A stretch of DNA of 64,000 bases from Stomorhina lunata (Eukaryota; Arthropoda; Insecta; Diptera; Rhiniidae): the NCBI GenBank assembly GCA_933228675.1, contig OW121741.1, positions 17,969,510-18,033,509 on the forward strand. The letters run 5' to 3'. Position 1 is the first letter of the stretch. Each line of letters starts with the position of its first letter. The notes under the pieces were generated by a model. It made no database searches and was not told the origin of the DNA. It worked only from the letters and a program-made list of their open reading frames with translations. Position numbers and translations under genes: made by a program. Positions 1 through 12,937 of this stretch are shown one piece after another.

Positions 1-155
1 ATTGGCTAATCGTCTCCATTAGTTGATTCCGAATTAGAGTAAAAGCTGTATACTCTCTTTTTTTTGTGGGACCTTTCAAATGGACCATACGGCACATCAA
101 TGTATTGAAGTGCAACATCTTGATATTAAAGAGTCTTTGCTTTGGTCAATGTTTT
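1..155 (+). repeat. Dispersed repeat family 1, copy A (cut by window edge)
   Basis: Resembles 8554-8704 (same strand) and 52387-52546 (opposite strand). Shared landmarks in order: CTCCATTAGTTG, GAATTAGAGTAAAA, a tATACT stretch, TGGGAC, then ACGGCA(C/A)ATCAAT, ending near TCTTTG. No A/B boxes, terminal inverted repeats or conserved reading frame are visible, so the class is unknown. Confidence 0.7.
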
Positions 156-1450
156 TTTTTTTATAAAAAATTTTTTTCCAAAAATATATTTGTTTTAAAT
201 TAACAAATAAAATCTAAATTTTTCAAAAATTGAATAAATCAAAATTTTTTAAAATTCTAACAAATGAAAGTTTTTAAAAAATTTAATAAATCAAATTTTT
301 TCAAAAATTTTAAAAGCCTAAAATTTTTAAAAAACCTTTTTAACATTCAAGTTTGAGGAAATTTGAAAACATTGAAAATTTTTGAACATATAAAATTTTC
401 AAAATCTTCAAAAATTACAATTTAAAAAAAAATGTATAAAGATTTTGAAATTTTTGAAAAACAAATGTTTTTAAAAATTTTGAAAAAATCTGAAGTTTTG
501 ATTTTTAATTTTTTTAAATACTAGAAAATCGTAATTTTTCAAAAATTTTAAAAAATCTAAATTTTTCAAAAATTGAATAAATCAAAATTTTTTAAATTAA
601 ATAAATCAAAATTTTTTAAATTAAATAAAACAAAATCTTTCAAAAATTTCCAAAATAAAATTTTTATAAAATTAAAAACTCTAAAATTTTTCAAAATCTG
701 TAAACACCAAAATTTGTGAAAATTTTAAAATATAATTTTGAACATATAAAATTTTCAAGGAAAAAAAATAAAGAAATATTTTGAATCTAAATAAATCAAA
801 GCTATTCCAAAACACAAAAATTTTCAAAAATATTAAAAAAATCAAAACTCTAAAATTTTCTAGAAATACACAATTTTTCGAAAAAATAAAAATTTGAATT
901 TTGAAAAAATTAAAATTTTTTAAAATACCAAAAACAATTTCATTGTTTATGTTTACAAAAATCCTTAGAATTATTTAAATTTTATACTTGCAGTTGTTTT
1001 GTAAAAAATTTTCCAAAGACTTCCGTAATTGCAAGTAAATTTATTTTTACTCTTACTTCAGTTTCCAAAAAAATTTACTTCCTTTTTTTAAATTTCTTGC
1101 ATGTTAACGAAAATTTATTTTATACACGCTTCACTATATATTACTTTCAGTCAAAAACTTCAACATTTGACTTCCTTTTTTTTATATAATTTATCTTTTT
1201 GAGGAATTTTGTTTTTTAAAATAAAAATTTGTGAAATTTGGAGTAAATTTCATTTAATTTAACACTTGATTTCAAATCAGATTTGAAATTTGCTTTTAAT
1301 TTCTTATAAATAAGAATTTTTTAAATTTTTTGTTACTATGTTTTTCTTTTTTCTTTTCAATTTTTTATTTCAAATTTTAACCATTTTCATTTTTTTTTTA
1401 TTTTTTCAATTCGTACCACAAAAAACCAGATGATTTAAATAAATTTTACT
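156..1450. repeat. AT-rich low-complexity tract
   Basis: Degenerate runs of the type aaaatttttcaaaaattt with no clean period. No supportable coding region or RNA gene was seen. Confidence 0.7.
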
Positions 1451-1795
1451 CCACTACCAAAACAGAAATTAGCGGCTTTCGCACCGTTTATACCAAATAC
1501 TCAAGTGACGCGACCAAGTTAAATTAACAAACTGATTTTAGCTTTTCAACAAACTTGGCTTACAAGCTTCCAACGAAAACCAGCCAAGTAAAGAAAAATA
1601 CAAAAAAACTATACAACTCATACACAGACATTCATACGTACCGACAGACATACAGTCGTACTTACTACGCTTTTAAAAACTAAAGCAACTATTTATATTT
1701 ATATTTCGTAAACGTAAAATAAAACACACAGACGGTCTGTAAGGACGGACAATCGGACCATCCATTTCAATACCACCTCAACTGAGCTCTACAAT

Positions 1796-1963
1796 CTACA
1801 GCTCCTTCTCATACAATTGAGATTTGAATGTTTGAATGCCACCACAAAGCTCCTCGTCCAGAGCGTTACCTTTAGTGTAAAAAGCTTTGACAAGATCTTT
1901 AGGAATATCAGCTCTTCTGAGTAATAAAAAAATTTTGGCGGCTAAAACTCTGAGTGCCGCCAT
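1796..1963 (-). CDS. Candidate small protein, 55 aa, possibly mitochondrial
   Basis: A 55-codon frame runs from an ATG in a good fly initiation context (gtcaATGg) to TAG. It lies in one of the few non-repetitive stretches of the first 7 kb. The N-terminus (MAALRVLAAKIFLLLRR) is hydrophobic with interspersed Arg/Lys and almost no acid, as in a mitochondrial presequence or short anchor. The rest is balanced and soluble-looking (IPKDLVKAFYTKGNALDEE, ending YEKEL). I do not recognise the family. A possible divergent exon starts 132 bp away on the other strand (2096-2140), so the interval 1964-2095 could be a shared promoter. Chance occurrence of a 55-codon frame cannot be excluded; the non-random composition is the main support. 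Confidence 0.45.
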   Translation of the reverse strand: MAALRVLAAKIFLLLRRADIPKDLVKAFYTKGNALDEELCGGIQTFKSQLYEKEL

Positions 1964-2095
1964 TGACGTTTGCTTTTTAGTGTTAGTTTAGTTTTACTGT
2001 TTTGTGCTGTGGCATTGCACGAGTAATCAGTTCAATTAAAGTCCATATAATTAAAGTTTTAGTTTTTTTTTTGAATCTCATAAAATCTACCCAAA

Positions 2096-2140
2096 ATGTC
2101 ACTACATGTCATCGATGTTAAAAAGCTCAGCCAACGACAG
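2096..2140 (+). CDS. Possible first coding exon (15 codons) with GT donor
   Basis: An ATG in a strong context (ccaaaATGt) opens MSLHVIDVKKLSQRQ, which ends exactly at CAG|GTATCA, a plausible splice donor. Unspliced, the frame stops seven codons later. A possible acceptor near 2205 (tttaattgtaaag) would add only seven more codons in this frame, so no convincing second exon is identified. It is head-to-head with the 55-codon ORF at 1796-1963. Support is weak. Confidence 0.22.
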
Positions 2141-2676
2141 GTATCACCATTTTCTGTTTAAGTTCTTTTCATATTATTTCAATTACATCATCTTTAATTG
2201 TAAAGAATTTGTTGACAATTTGGGCTTAAAGGAGGAAGTTTTTTAAATATTTATTTGTAAAGAATTTTATAATTTTCAACTATGGCTAGACACGATCGAA
2301 AATACGATCGTGGCTATGATCTAAATGTAAATAAACAGCAAAACTTTGGTAATGGGATGGCAATTGTATAACCTTATAATCAGAGGTCGGTATAAAAGAA
2401 CAGAACAAAAAAAAAAAACGTCGGCAGTGTTGTCGTTTTATATACTTTTAACTAAAATAGGAAGTTTTAATGTGTACGATAGCTCTGATATTTTAAAAAA
2501 AGAAAAAGTTTTTTAAATATTATCAAAAATTTTTTTTAAGAAAAATTTTTTTTTTATCAAAAATTTGTCTATAGAATTTTTTTTTTTTTAATTTTCTATA
2601 GAAATTTTTTTTTTCAAAAATTTTCTATAGTAAATTTTTTTCAAAAAATAACAAAATAGTCGGGTTGTAAATATTA
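2141..2676. other. Intergenic stretch with small hairpin and TATA-like box
   Basis: Contains a perfect 8-bp hairpin (CACGATCG at 2291-2298, CGATCGTG at 2305-2312) and a TATAAAAG at about 2391 with no convincing gene downstream. From about 2500 it grades into the AT-rich array. No coding region is supported. Confidence 0.4.
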
Positions 2677-5600
2677 TTCAAAAAGAAGAGTATTCGCATT
2701 TGATCCCAAATCAAGAATATGGGAAGTGAAGGTAGATTAAAACTGAAAAATGTTTGTTTTTGTTCAGTCGATGATCTACGCTTTTACTTATGGTTTATGA
2801 ACATAATTCTGAAAAGTTGTGTTTGTAAATATAGTCATAATGCGGGGTTTTCGATCTGTCTAAATTGGGGATAATCCTCCTGAAGAGATGGCTTAACCAA
2901 CCATCGAAACTCGTCGAGGACTTTGGTTTCTCCGCAAACATTTTTTGGCTTTTTATTAATAAATTGGTCTGTTACATTAATAAATAAATGTAACAGATTT
3001 GGGATCAAATGCGAATACTCTTCTTTTTGAAGTAAATTTTTTTCTCAAAAATTTTTTTATCAAAAATTTGTCTACAGAAAATTTGTTTTATTTGTTTTTC
3101 AAAAATTTTTTTTGTTAATTTTTCTATAGAAATTTTTTTTATCAACAATTTTTCTATAGAAATTTTTTTTTATCAACAACTTTTCTATAGAAAATTTTTT
3201 ATCACAAATGTTTCTATCGAAAGTTTTTTATTAAAATGTTTCTATAGAAAATTTTTTTATCAAAATTTTTCTGAGAAAATTGTTTTATCAAAAATGTTTC
3301 TACAGAAAATTTTTTACTAAAATGTTTCTATAGAAAATTTTTGATCAAAAATTTTTCTGAGAAAATTTTTTTATCAAAAATTTTTCTATAGAAAATTTTT
3401 TTATCAAAAATTTTTCTGAGAAAATTTTTTATCAAAAATTTTCGATAAAAAATTTTTTTATCAAAAATTTTCGATAAAAAATTTTTTTATCAAACAATTT
3501 TCTATCAAAAATGATTCTATAGAAAATTTTTTTATCACAAATTTTTTATAAAAAATTTTTTAAAGATTTTTGATAAAAAAATTTTCCACAGAAAAATTTT
3601 TTATAGAAAAATTTTTTATAGAAAAATTTTTTATAGAAAAAATTTTTGATGAAAAAATTTTCTATAGAAAAATTTTTGTTAAAAAAATTTTCTATTGAAA
3701 AATTTTTGATAAAAATTTTGATAAAAAAATTTTCTACAGAAAAATTTTTGATAAAAAAAATTTTCTCAGAAACATTTTTGATAAAAAAAATTTTCTACAG
3801 AAAAATTTTTTGATGAAAAAATTTCCATAGAAAAATTTTTGATAAAAAAAATTTTCTACAGAAAAATTTTTTGATAAAAAAATTTCCATAGAAAAATTTT
3901 TGATAAAAAAATTTTGTATGGAAAATTTTTGACAAAAAATTTTCCAAAGAAAAATTTTTGATTAAAGAAAATATAGTAAGAAAATTTTCTATAGAAAAAT
4001 TGTTGATAAAAAAATTTTGTATGGAAAATTTTTGACAAAAAATTTTCCATAGAAAAATTTTTGATTAAAGAAAATTTAGTAAGAAAATTTTCTATAGAAA
4101 AAAATTTTTGATAAAAATTTTGATAAAAAAAATTTTGTACAGAAAATTTTTGCTAAAAAATTTTCAATAGAAAAAATTTTGATAAAAAAATTTTCTATTG
4201 AAAATTTTTTGATAAAAAAATTTTCTCTAGAAAAATTGAAAAATTTTTGATAAAAATTTTGATAAAAAAATTTTGTACAGAAAATTTTTGCTAAAAAATT
4301 TTCAATAGAAAAAATTTTGATAAAAAAATTTTCTATAGAAAATTTTTTGATAAAAAAATTTTGTATAGAAAAATTGAAAAATTTTTGATAAAATTTTTGA
4401 TAAAAAAATTTTGTATAGAAAACTTTTGATAAAAAAATTTCAATAGAAAAAATTTTGATAAAAAAATTTTCTATAGAAAAATTTTTGATAAAAAAAATTT
4501 TGTACAGAAAAATTGAAAAATTTTTGATTAAAATTTTGATAAAAAAATTTTGTATAGAAAATTTTTGATAAAAAAATTTCAATAGAAAAAATTTTGATAA
4601 AAAAATTTTCTATAGAAAAATTTTTGATAAAAAAAATTTTGTATAGAAAAATTGAAAAATTTTCGATTAAAATTTTGATAAAAAAATTTTGTATAGAAAA
4701 TTTTTGATAAAAAATTCTCAATAGAAAAAATTTTTATAAAAAAATTTTCTATAGAAAAATTTTTGATAAAAAAAATTTTGTATAGAAAAATTGAAAAATT
4801 TTTGATTAAAATTTTGATAAAAAAATTTTGTATGGAAAATTTTTGATAAAAAATTCTCAATAGAAAAAATTTTGATAAAAAAATTTTCTATAGAAAATTT
4901 TTGATAAAAAAATTTTGTATGGAAAATTTTTGACAAAAAATTTTCCATAGAAAAATTTTTGATAAAAGAGAATTTAGTAAGAAAATTTTCTATAGAAAAA
5001 TTGTTGATAAAAAAATTTTGTAGTAAGAAAATTTTTTATAGAAAAATTGTTGATAAAAAATTTTCTCTAGAAACATTTTTTATAAAAAATCTTTGATAAA
5101 AAATTTTCTATAAAAAAAATTTTGAAAAAAAAATTTTTTTATAGAAAAATTTTTGATAAAAAATGTTCCATATAAAAATTTTTGATAAAAAATTTTCCAT
5201 ATAAAAATTTTTGATAAAAAATTTTGCATATAAAAATTTTTGATAAAAGAATTTTTGTAAAAAAAATTTCTATAGAAAAAATTTTGATAAAAGAATTTTT
5301 GTAAGAAAATTTTCTATAGAAAAAATTTTGATAAAAAATTTTTGATAACAAAATTTTCTATAGAAAAAATTTTGATAAAAGAATTTTTGTAAGAAAATTT
5401 TCTACAGAAACATTTTTCACAAAAAATTTTCTACGGAAACATTTTTCATAAAAAATTTTCTATAGAAAAATTTTTGATTAAAATATTTTCCATAGAAAGA
5501 TTTTTGATATAAAAATTTTCTATAGAAAAAATTTTGATAAAAAAATTTTTTATAGAAAAATTTTTGATAAAAAAACTGTTCTATAAAAAAATTTTTGATA

Positions 5601-6345
5601 AAAAATTTTCCATTGAAAAATTCTTGATAAAAAAATTTTGTAGTAAGAAAATTTTCTATAGAAATATTTTTTATAAAAAATCTTTGATAAAAAATTTTCT
5701 ATAGAAAAAATTTTGAAAAAAAAAATTTTATAGAAAAATTTTTGATAAAAAAACTGTTCTATAAAAAAATTTTTGATAAAAAATTTTCCATTGAAAAATT
5801 CTTGATAAAAAAATTTTGTAGTAAGAAAATTTTCTATAGAAAAATTTTTTATAAAAAATTTTTGATAAAAAAATTTTCTATAGAAAAAATTTTGATAAAA
5901 AAATTTTCTAAGGAAAAATTTGTGATAAACAAATAATTAATTCCCAAATAAACAAATTTAGATTAGAAAAATTTTTATAAAAAAAATTTATTAAGAAAAT
6001 TTTCTATAGAAAAATTTTTGATAAAAAATTTTAGTAAGAAAATTTTTGATAAAAAATTTTAGTAAGAAAATTTTTGATAGAAAAATTTTTGATAAAAAAA
6101 ATTTCTATAGAAAAATTTTTGATAAAAAAATTTTCTATAGAAAAAATTTTGAAAAAAAATTTTCTAAGGAAAAATTTGTGATAAAAAAATTTTGTATAGA
6201 AAATTTTTGATAAAAAATTTTCCATGGAAAATTTTTTGATAAAAAATGTTCCATAGAAAATTTTGTGATAAAAAAAAATTTTTCTATAAAAAAATTGTTG
6301 ATAAAAAAATTTTGTATAGAAAAATTTTTGTAAGAAAATTTTCTA
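2500..6345. repeat. AT-rich palindrome-core tandem array (TTTTCTATAGAAAA)
   Basis: Irregular tandem repeats alternate ttttctatagaaaa with atttttgataaaaaa over almost 4 kb, interrupted by the insertion at 2677-3031. Every full core is a 14-bp perfect palindrome. Several frames of 60-170 codons exist here (Phe/Lys/Ile-rich repeating peptides on both strands), but they are translations of the satellite, not genes. Confidence 0.9.
2677..3031. mobile_element. MITE-like insertion with 36-bp perfect terminal inverted repeats
   Basis: The 36 bases at 2677-2712 are the exact reverse complement of 2996-3031 (outer end TTCAAAAAGAAGAG). The roughly 283-bp interior is not AT-satellite, whereas the flanks are. 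Just inside the right arm is a hairpin (TCTGTTACATT paired with AATGTAACAGA). On the minus strand about 45 codons (roughly 2848-2985) are open and contain VLDEFRWLVKPSLQ; I do not recognise this peptide. No clear target duplication is visible, so the true ends may differ by a few bases. Confidence 0.6.
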
Positions 6346-8553
6346 TATTAAAGCAACATAGTATGTACTTGATAGTTAAGAATAATATTTTTTTTAATTT
6401 TAATTTGATATGTCTAGTTCTTGAGAAATCACACCTTAACTTAAACAAGTTCAGAATATAGCAAATTTTTCTTATTGATTTTAGTAATTTTTAATTAAAT
6501 TTTATTTTAGCTTAACAACAAATTTGCAAATATATTTTCAAGTATTGTTTATATATTCAAATATTTCCTTTTCCCCATCACTTAGATCTTCTAGATACTC
6601 AAGTATTGGTTAACAAATATTTGTTAAAAAATACAAAACTAAAAAAAAATTTACTTAGGTTTTTTTTTTTTTTAATTAACATGAGTCTAAGAGCTGAGTT
6701 TACGCCTTTTTAACTATGAACAAGTTAAAGATTGACTTAAAACAATGTGGGGCTTTTTGAGTTTATAGTTTATAACTTTTTTTTCACATTTTTGCATTTT
6801 GCGAAATAATTGCAACATTTTATTATAATTATAACATCATAGAGAGCTGTGGAAATAAACCAATAACCAGTAAAAAGGTTTTGAATTGTGAGTTTTTAAG
6901 AAATTGACTGAAACTGATGAAATTTGAACATTTAACGACTTTTAACAAAATATGCGAATTTTTTATTTCGTATATTATTTCTTTTGTTAAAAAAGTTTAA
7001 GGGAACAAAAAGTTATATTTAACATTAAATTAAACTTTGATCTCAATCATAGCTAAAGCCAGTAAAGCTAAGACTTCTGAGATATGCAGACTTTTTTTCA
7101 CATAAACTTTAAAATTGTGAGAAAAAGTGAATCAAGTGGTTGATGATGATGCCGCAGTTACACATTTTTTTAAGCTTGAAATTCCCACTGACATACAGAC
7201 AATTTGGCTGACTGACGGTTGAGCATTGGCTGTGACTAAGGGAAAGAGGTATATAACATACTTACAGACAGACTCTTTGTTTTGAACCAACTAAAAATTT
7301 GTAAGTCATCGATGCTGATGCTTTTGATGGCTCTTTTAGATATTGACGATATGGCTGAGCTGAAGTAGTTGTTAGTTTTATCAGCGTAATAAAGCAATTC
7401 CCAACTGTTTTCCCTTCTTTTGGGGTAAATGGTTTAATATCGTTACAAAAGCTAGGTCATTTATCATTACCAACATTGGTTTACTTTAAGCTTAAACGGT
7501 TTATAGCGCAAAGATTAGAGTTGGCTATCTAAACAACACATCTTAGATACTTAAGCCAGCCGGTCATCTGAACCACTTTTGGGATATTTAAAATTCACTT
7601 TCGCATGATTTAAGTTCAGTATCAACTCAATTGACCGGCAGCAGCTCCCCTGAAAAAAAAAACCCAATTGATTTTGTTTAGTTACAATCTAAACGTTGTC
7701 AATATATAAACCAGTCATTCATACAATCAAACCATAACATTTACTTACAATCATCTCTAGATGATGCCTTTGTATGAATGAACATGAAATTTATGTTGAC
7801 TCTACCTCTAAACTCTTATGCAAAGAATTTCAATATTTCAAGGTCATATTTGCTTATTTGTAAAGTTTAAAAAAAAAATTAAATAGTGATAAAAAACAGA
7901 GATATACAAAAAATATATAGATATATAAAAAAAACTCATGAAATTTTCAATAAAATTTTAACAAAAAAAAAAACAAACTTTTTAAATAAACATTTAAGTT
8001 TGTCGTCATCTCATTTCATTCACATTTTATTACCGAGTTAAAAAATCGGAAGATGTTTCAAATTTTCTATAATACAAAGTCAAGTTTTATAGGAAGTCAT
8101 GCCTATTTCTGGGTACAAAATGCAAGTAAACAAAAGAATATTTTTTTTCACACCTTTAAGGGTAATAAATATCTGTGGCAATAAATGATAATGGCTTAAG
8201 TTGACATAAGTGATTTTTCATTTTTTACATATTCTTATAGTCAAGTATAAAATGTCATTATTAACATAACTATACGCATTTATATTTTAACTTCTTCAAA
8301 CAAAACCCTTAAACCTTTTAGACAAAACATTTAATATCTCAAAATAAGAAATTTCGACTTAAGCCATTAGTATTTATTGCCACAGAAATAACATACAAGC
8401 AACGGCCACCTGCATTGATGGACACAACAAATTTTTTTCTTGCCATCCTTATAAGATTTTGTTTAAAAGTTAATAAATGAAATAGTTTTTAATATAAAGA
8501 TATTGCACTCCATGCATTTGAAAAACACATAAAAGCACAAATAAACATACCTT
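6346..8553. other. Unique AT-rich DNA, no gene seen
   Basis: Non-repetitive sequence with frequent stops in all frames. No splice-bounded exon, RNA gene or transposon end could be supported. Confidence 0.55.
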
Positions 8554-8704
8554 TCATGAGCACGTGTGTGGGCCTTAACTTTCTCTTATTGCATAATAAT
8601 CTCCATTAGTTGTTTTTGAATTAGAGTAAAATTGGTATACTTAGTTTTTTGGGACTTATCGGAAAGACCTGACGGCAAATCAATTTATGAAAGAAGTCTT
8701 TGTC
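8554..8704 (+). repeat. Dispersed repeat family 1, copy B
   Basis: The complete-looking copy begins ATGAGCACGTGTGTGGGCCTT and ends near AAGTCTTTG. Its left part is also present in copy C at 52.4-52.5 kb and its right part in both other copies. Similarity is moderate, so the copies are old. Confidence 0.7.
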
Positions 8705-10350
8705 TAAATGTACCATATTCGTATATAAACCAAAAAGTACTTTATTGGTCCAAAAAATACTCATGGGATATAATGGTAGCCATTTTTTGACTCCTGTTCG
8801 CCGAAATTTTAGAAATACATTTAAAATTAGAATTTTTGTATTGTTAAAAACCCTTATTAAATCTTGTTTCTATCCCTATTAGTTTAAGAGATATAACGCT
8901 ACCGATTTTTTCCCTTTTTTACCCAATTAATTAGAAAAATATTAATTTAAAAATATACGTCTTTTTATTTTCATATTTGGTCAAAGCTTAAATTGTATTT
9001 CTATTCCTAATTGTTTAAAAGATATGACTTGATTATTATATGATTGATATGATTTTTCCCTTTTTTACCCCATACATTTAAGTACCAAATATGTGTTTCT
9101 TATTTTTGTATATTAAGGAATTACTTAATTAAATGGGCTATAGTTACAACTTGTTAAGGTCAAAGGCGGATCATATTTTAGAATTCCGTGCGCTTCGACC
9201 TTGTTCTGATATTCTCCAATTTCGTAGGCCAAGCTTTGAAAGTTTTTTCCTTACTGGGTCTTTTCATGATTCGGACGTCTTCTTTTAACATTAGGTGGCG
9301 GCTGTTTTTGTTATAATTTTAGCTTTTTCATTTTAATTGTTTTCTTCCAGGAGTGGATTACTAGCCCGACGTCCTAACCCATATTTTTATCGTTCCCATG
9401 GGAGAACTTTTGGCACATATAAGTTCACTACATTTAAGGGTGTTAACGTGGTTCCCACGAGGTGCTCAGTGTCTACAATTGAGAAATAAAATCCTTGGTT
9501 AGAACCTAATAAACAAGATAGTCATAAAATCAATGTTTTTGACCAGCGGTTCAGGAGCTGGGGCGAAAGGGTTAATAGATTGCGGTATAAATCTCGTTTT
9601 TTGGTTAAATAAATGGTTGAAATTAGGGCGTCTCGAAAAAAAAGTCAGCCGTACCCATCCAATATAAAAGTAATGCTGTAAGAAAATTTCGAAAAAAAAA
9701 TATTTTTTATCTCCGCACATAGAGGTCGCCAAAATACATTTTTCGTTATATCTTTGGCATTTACAGTCGGATCTTAAAGTGTGATATATCGATGTTTTTG
9801 TATCAGATATCCGGATCAAGTATTTATCCATTAGACCTTAGTTCTACCACCCTAATGTACCTCCCCATTATCACAAAATTAAAGCTTTTTACAAAGGAAG
9901 TTTTTCGATAATTCCAACCGAACTATTAAAAACAAGGATTTTTTTTGCCTCACATTGGGGCAACTAGTAAGTTGACTAATTTAGATGAATACTTTATCAG
10001 TAATATTTAATAGATATTAGGGCCTATTAAATTTAATCAATATGAATCAAAATACCTGAGATACATATTTGTGTTTATATAAAAATTTACCATATATTCA
10101 TTCTTTAGAATATGGATATGGATACAATTTTTGATTGGTCTCTTCGTGAATGCCAGGTCTTTACTTGCACTCATCTCGAATTTTTATAAATTTTTTCAAA
10201 TAATATGTTTTTTAAAAGTTCAAAAAATCCCAAAAAAATCCATGTTGGTATCAAGTCTCAGTAGGGGCTCAATGTCTGCTTAATTTTATATAATTAGATG
10301 TAAAATACCATATCAAAAGTAGTTGGAGCGATGTAAGTAACGTCAAGTAA
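8705..10350. other. Unique AT-rich DNA, no gene seen
   Basis: A 110-codon open frame on the minus strand (9499-9831) has no recognisable domain and no flanking signals. Nothing else is supportable. Confidence 0.5.
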
Positions 10351-10363
10351 AAAAGGACTCACA

Positions 10364-11222
10364 GTGTGTAGCGTCCGTCACAGAAATAAAGTTTTTTTTA
10401 ATTTGACTAGTGCAATTTTACTTTTTTCTAAAATTGAACTTGGTTCGTAAAGATAACTTATAGTATGCTTTACATTAGGCTAAAAATATATAGATGCTAA
10501 TATAGCATTTTACTGAATAATATGTATAGGAAAGTGTGTAGCGTCCGTCACAGTATATATTTTTTTCAAATTTATATTTATTAAATACAAAATTTACGAA
10601 CACATTTCTTTCTTATTCATAAAGAACTAACACTGTCTATATCCACAGATTAAATTTAATATATTAGATGTTAAAAAAACACAGTGGGGCAAATTAATGC
10701 TTTTGAAATTTTTTTTTTAATTTTTGGGACACTCTAAGAACTAACCGCAGCATTTTTGGGAAGAAAAATAAGATGTAAAAGTATGTAAAGAAGTGTAAAA
10801 CTTTTAATAAATATATGTATTAAGCCGTTTTGTGAAATATTAAATTCTGCCCAAAAATCGTATTTTTAACATGAAGAGCAAGGAGATGAAATTTGGGGGC
10901 AAATGTCACCATTAGGTTCATTGATTTACGAACCATAAAAAAAATATGAAATATGAATTATTTATTAGTATTTACAATTTGTTTATTACTATGACCGATT
11001 TAGTCAAAATTACAGAAACACGGGTTTAAAAAAAAAAGTCACTTCCCATTTTTTTGTAGAGTCCGTCACAGCACTTTAAAAGCGAATATCTTTTTCCACC
11101 CAATGGGCGATGGGCTATAATTCTCCGAAATCTGTGCAGAGATATCTCATGTAAAACGACAATGGGATTCATTTAAGTAAAACAAAATCCGTACAAATGT
11201 ATCGTCCGTCAAACAGGATTTG
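10364..11222 (+). repeat. Degenerate repeats with motif GTGTGTAGCGTCCGTCACAG
   Basis: The 20-mer occurs exactly at 10364 and 10534 (170 bp apart). Shorter versions are GTAGAGTCCGTCACAG near 11055 and ATCGTCCGTCAAACAGG near 11200. Spacing is compatible with a decayed repeat of about 170 bp, but the bodies between the motifs no longer align by eye. Confidence 0.45.
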
Positions 11223-11234
11223 CCCATATACGGA

Positions 11235-12160
<926 letters not shown>

Positions 12161-12937
12161 TGATTAGGACTTAGTTTAAGTTTTACCTAATCTCAATTGA
12201 ACTTTGTCATAAAAACTATCAAATATTTTGTACATAAAATTTTTGACTTGCCATAATTCAATTTATTAAAAAATCATAAAACCAAATCATTTCAAAATTA
12301 TGTTTTTTCTTTTTTGTTTTAAATTTGTTTTTGCTAAATTTATGTTAATTTTCTGAAATGAATTTAAATTTTATACCATTTAAATGGGTCATTTACAGCT
12401 TCGCTGGAGTGTGTGTGTTTTCTATATAAATGTTACTAGTCTTGATAAAACCACTGTGCAACATACTTACTAAAAAATTTTGACTGACCGACCTTGAGGT
12501 TTAAATAGTTTTTTTTTTTAACTTTGGGTTTTTGTTTTTGTATTTTACATGTGCATGGTTAGTAAGTTGTTTTAGTTTTTTTTGATTTTGAATTTTTTTT
12601 TTAATTAATTTAAGTAAAGACTAGACGTTTTGAAAATGCAGAAGGGAGGGAGGGGAGGTAAGGTTTAGGCAAAAGTGGTTTGGTTTTACTTTGGTAAACA
12701 ATCGATTGGTTTGAATCGGTCGAACGGTCGTTGTACGATAAACGTTTTTTTTGGTTTTTGGTTAAATATTGCATAATTTCTCTCTTAGCACTCTAGCTTT
12801 GATGATGGTAGTGGCTATGCTTTTTGGTACGACCGTCCGTTCGCCTTAGGTCTGCCTTAACGTCCGTCCGTCTTTATGTCTCTCTGTCTTTATTTTCATT
12901 CATTTCATTTTAATGATTTGAACAGGAAAATTTTGTG
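12161..12937. other. Unique AT-rich DNA, no gene seen
   Basis: Spacer between the CAGA microsatellite and the foldback array. It includes a purine-rich tract near 12640-12665 and no supportable gene. Confidence 0.55.

Noticed and set aside
3856..6461. Ten or so Phe/Lys/Ile-rich frames of 60-170 codons
   Set aside because: Translations of the AT palindrome satellite on both strands, ending wherever the repeat mutates.
9499..9831. 110-codon minus frame
   Set aside because: No recognisable domain, promoter or splice context; possible by chance in this length of DNA.
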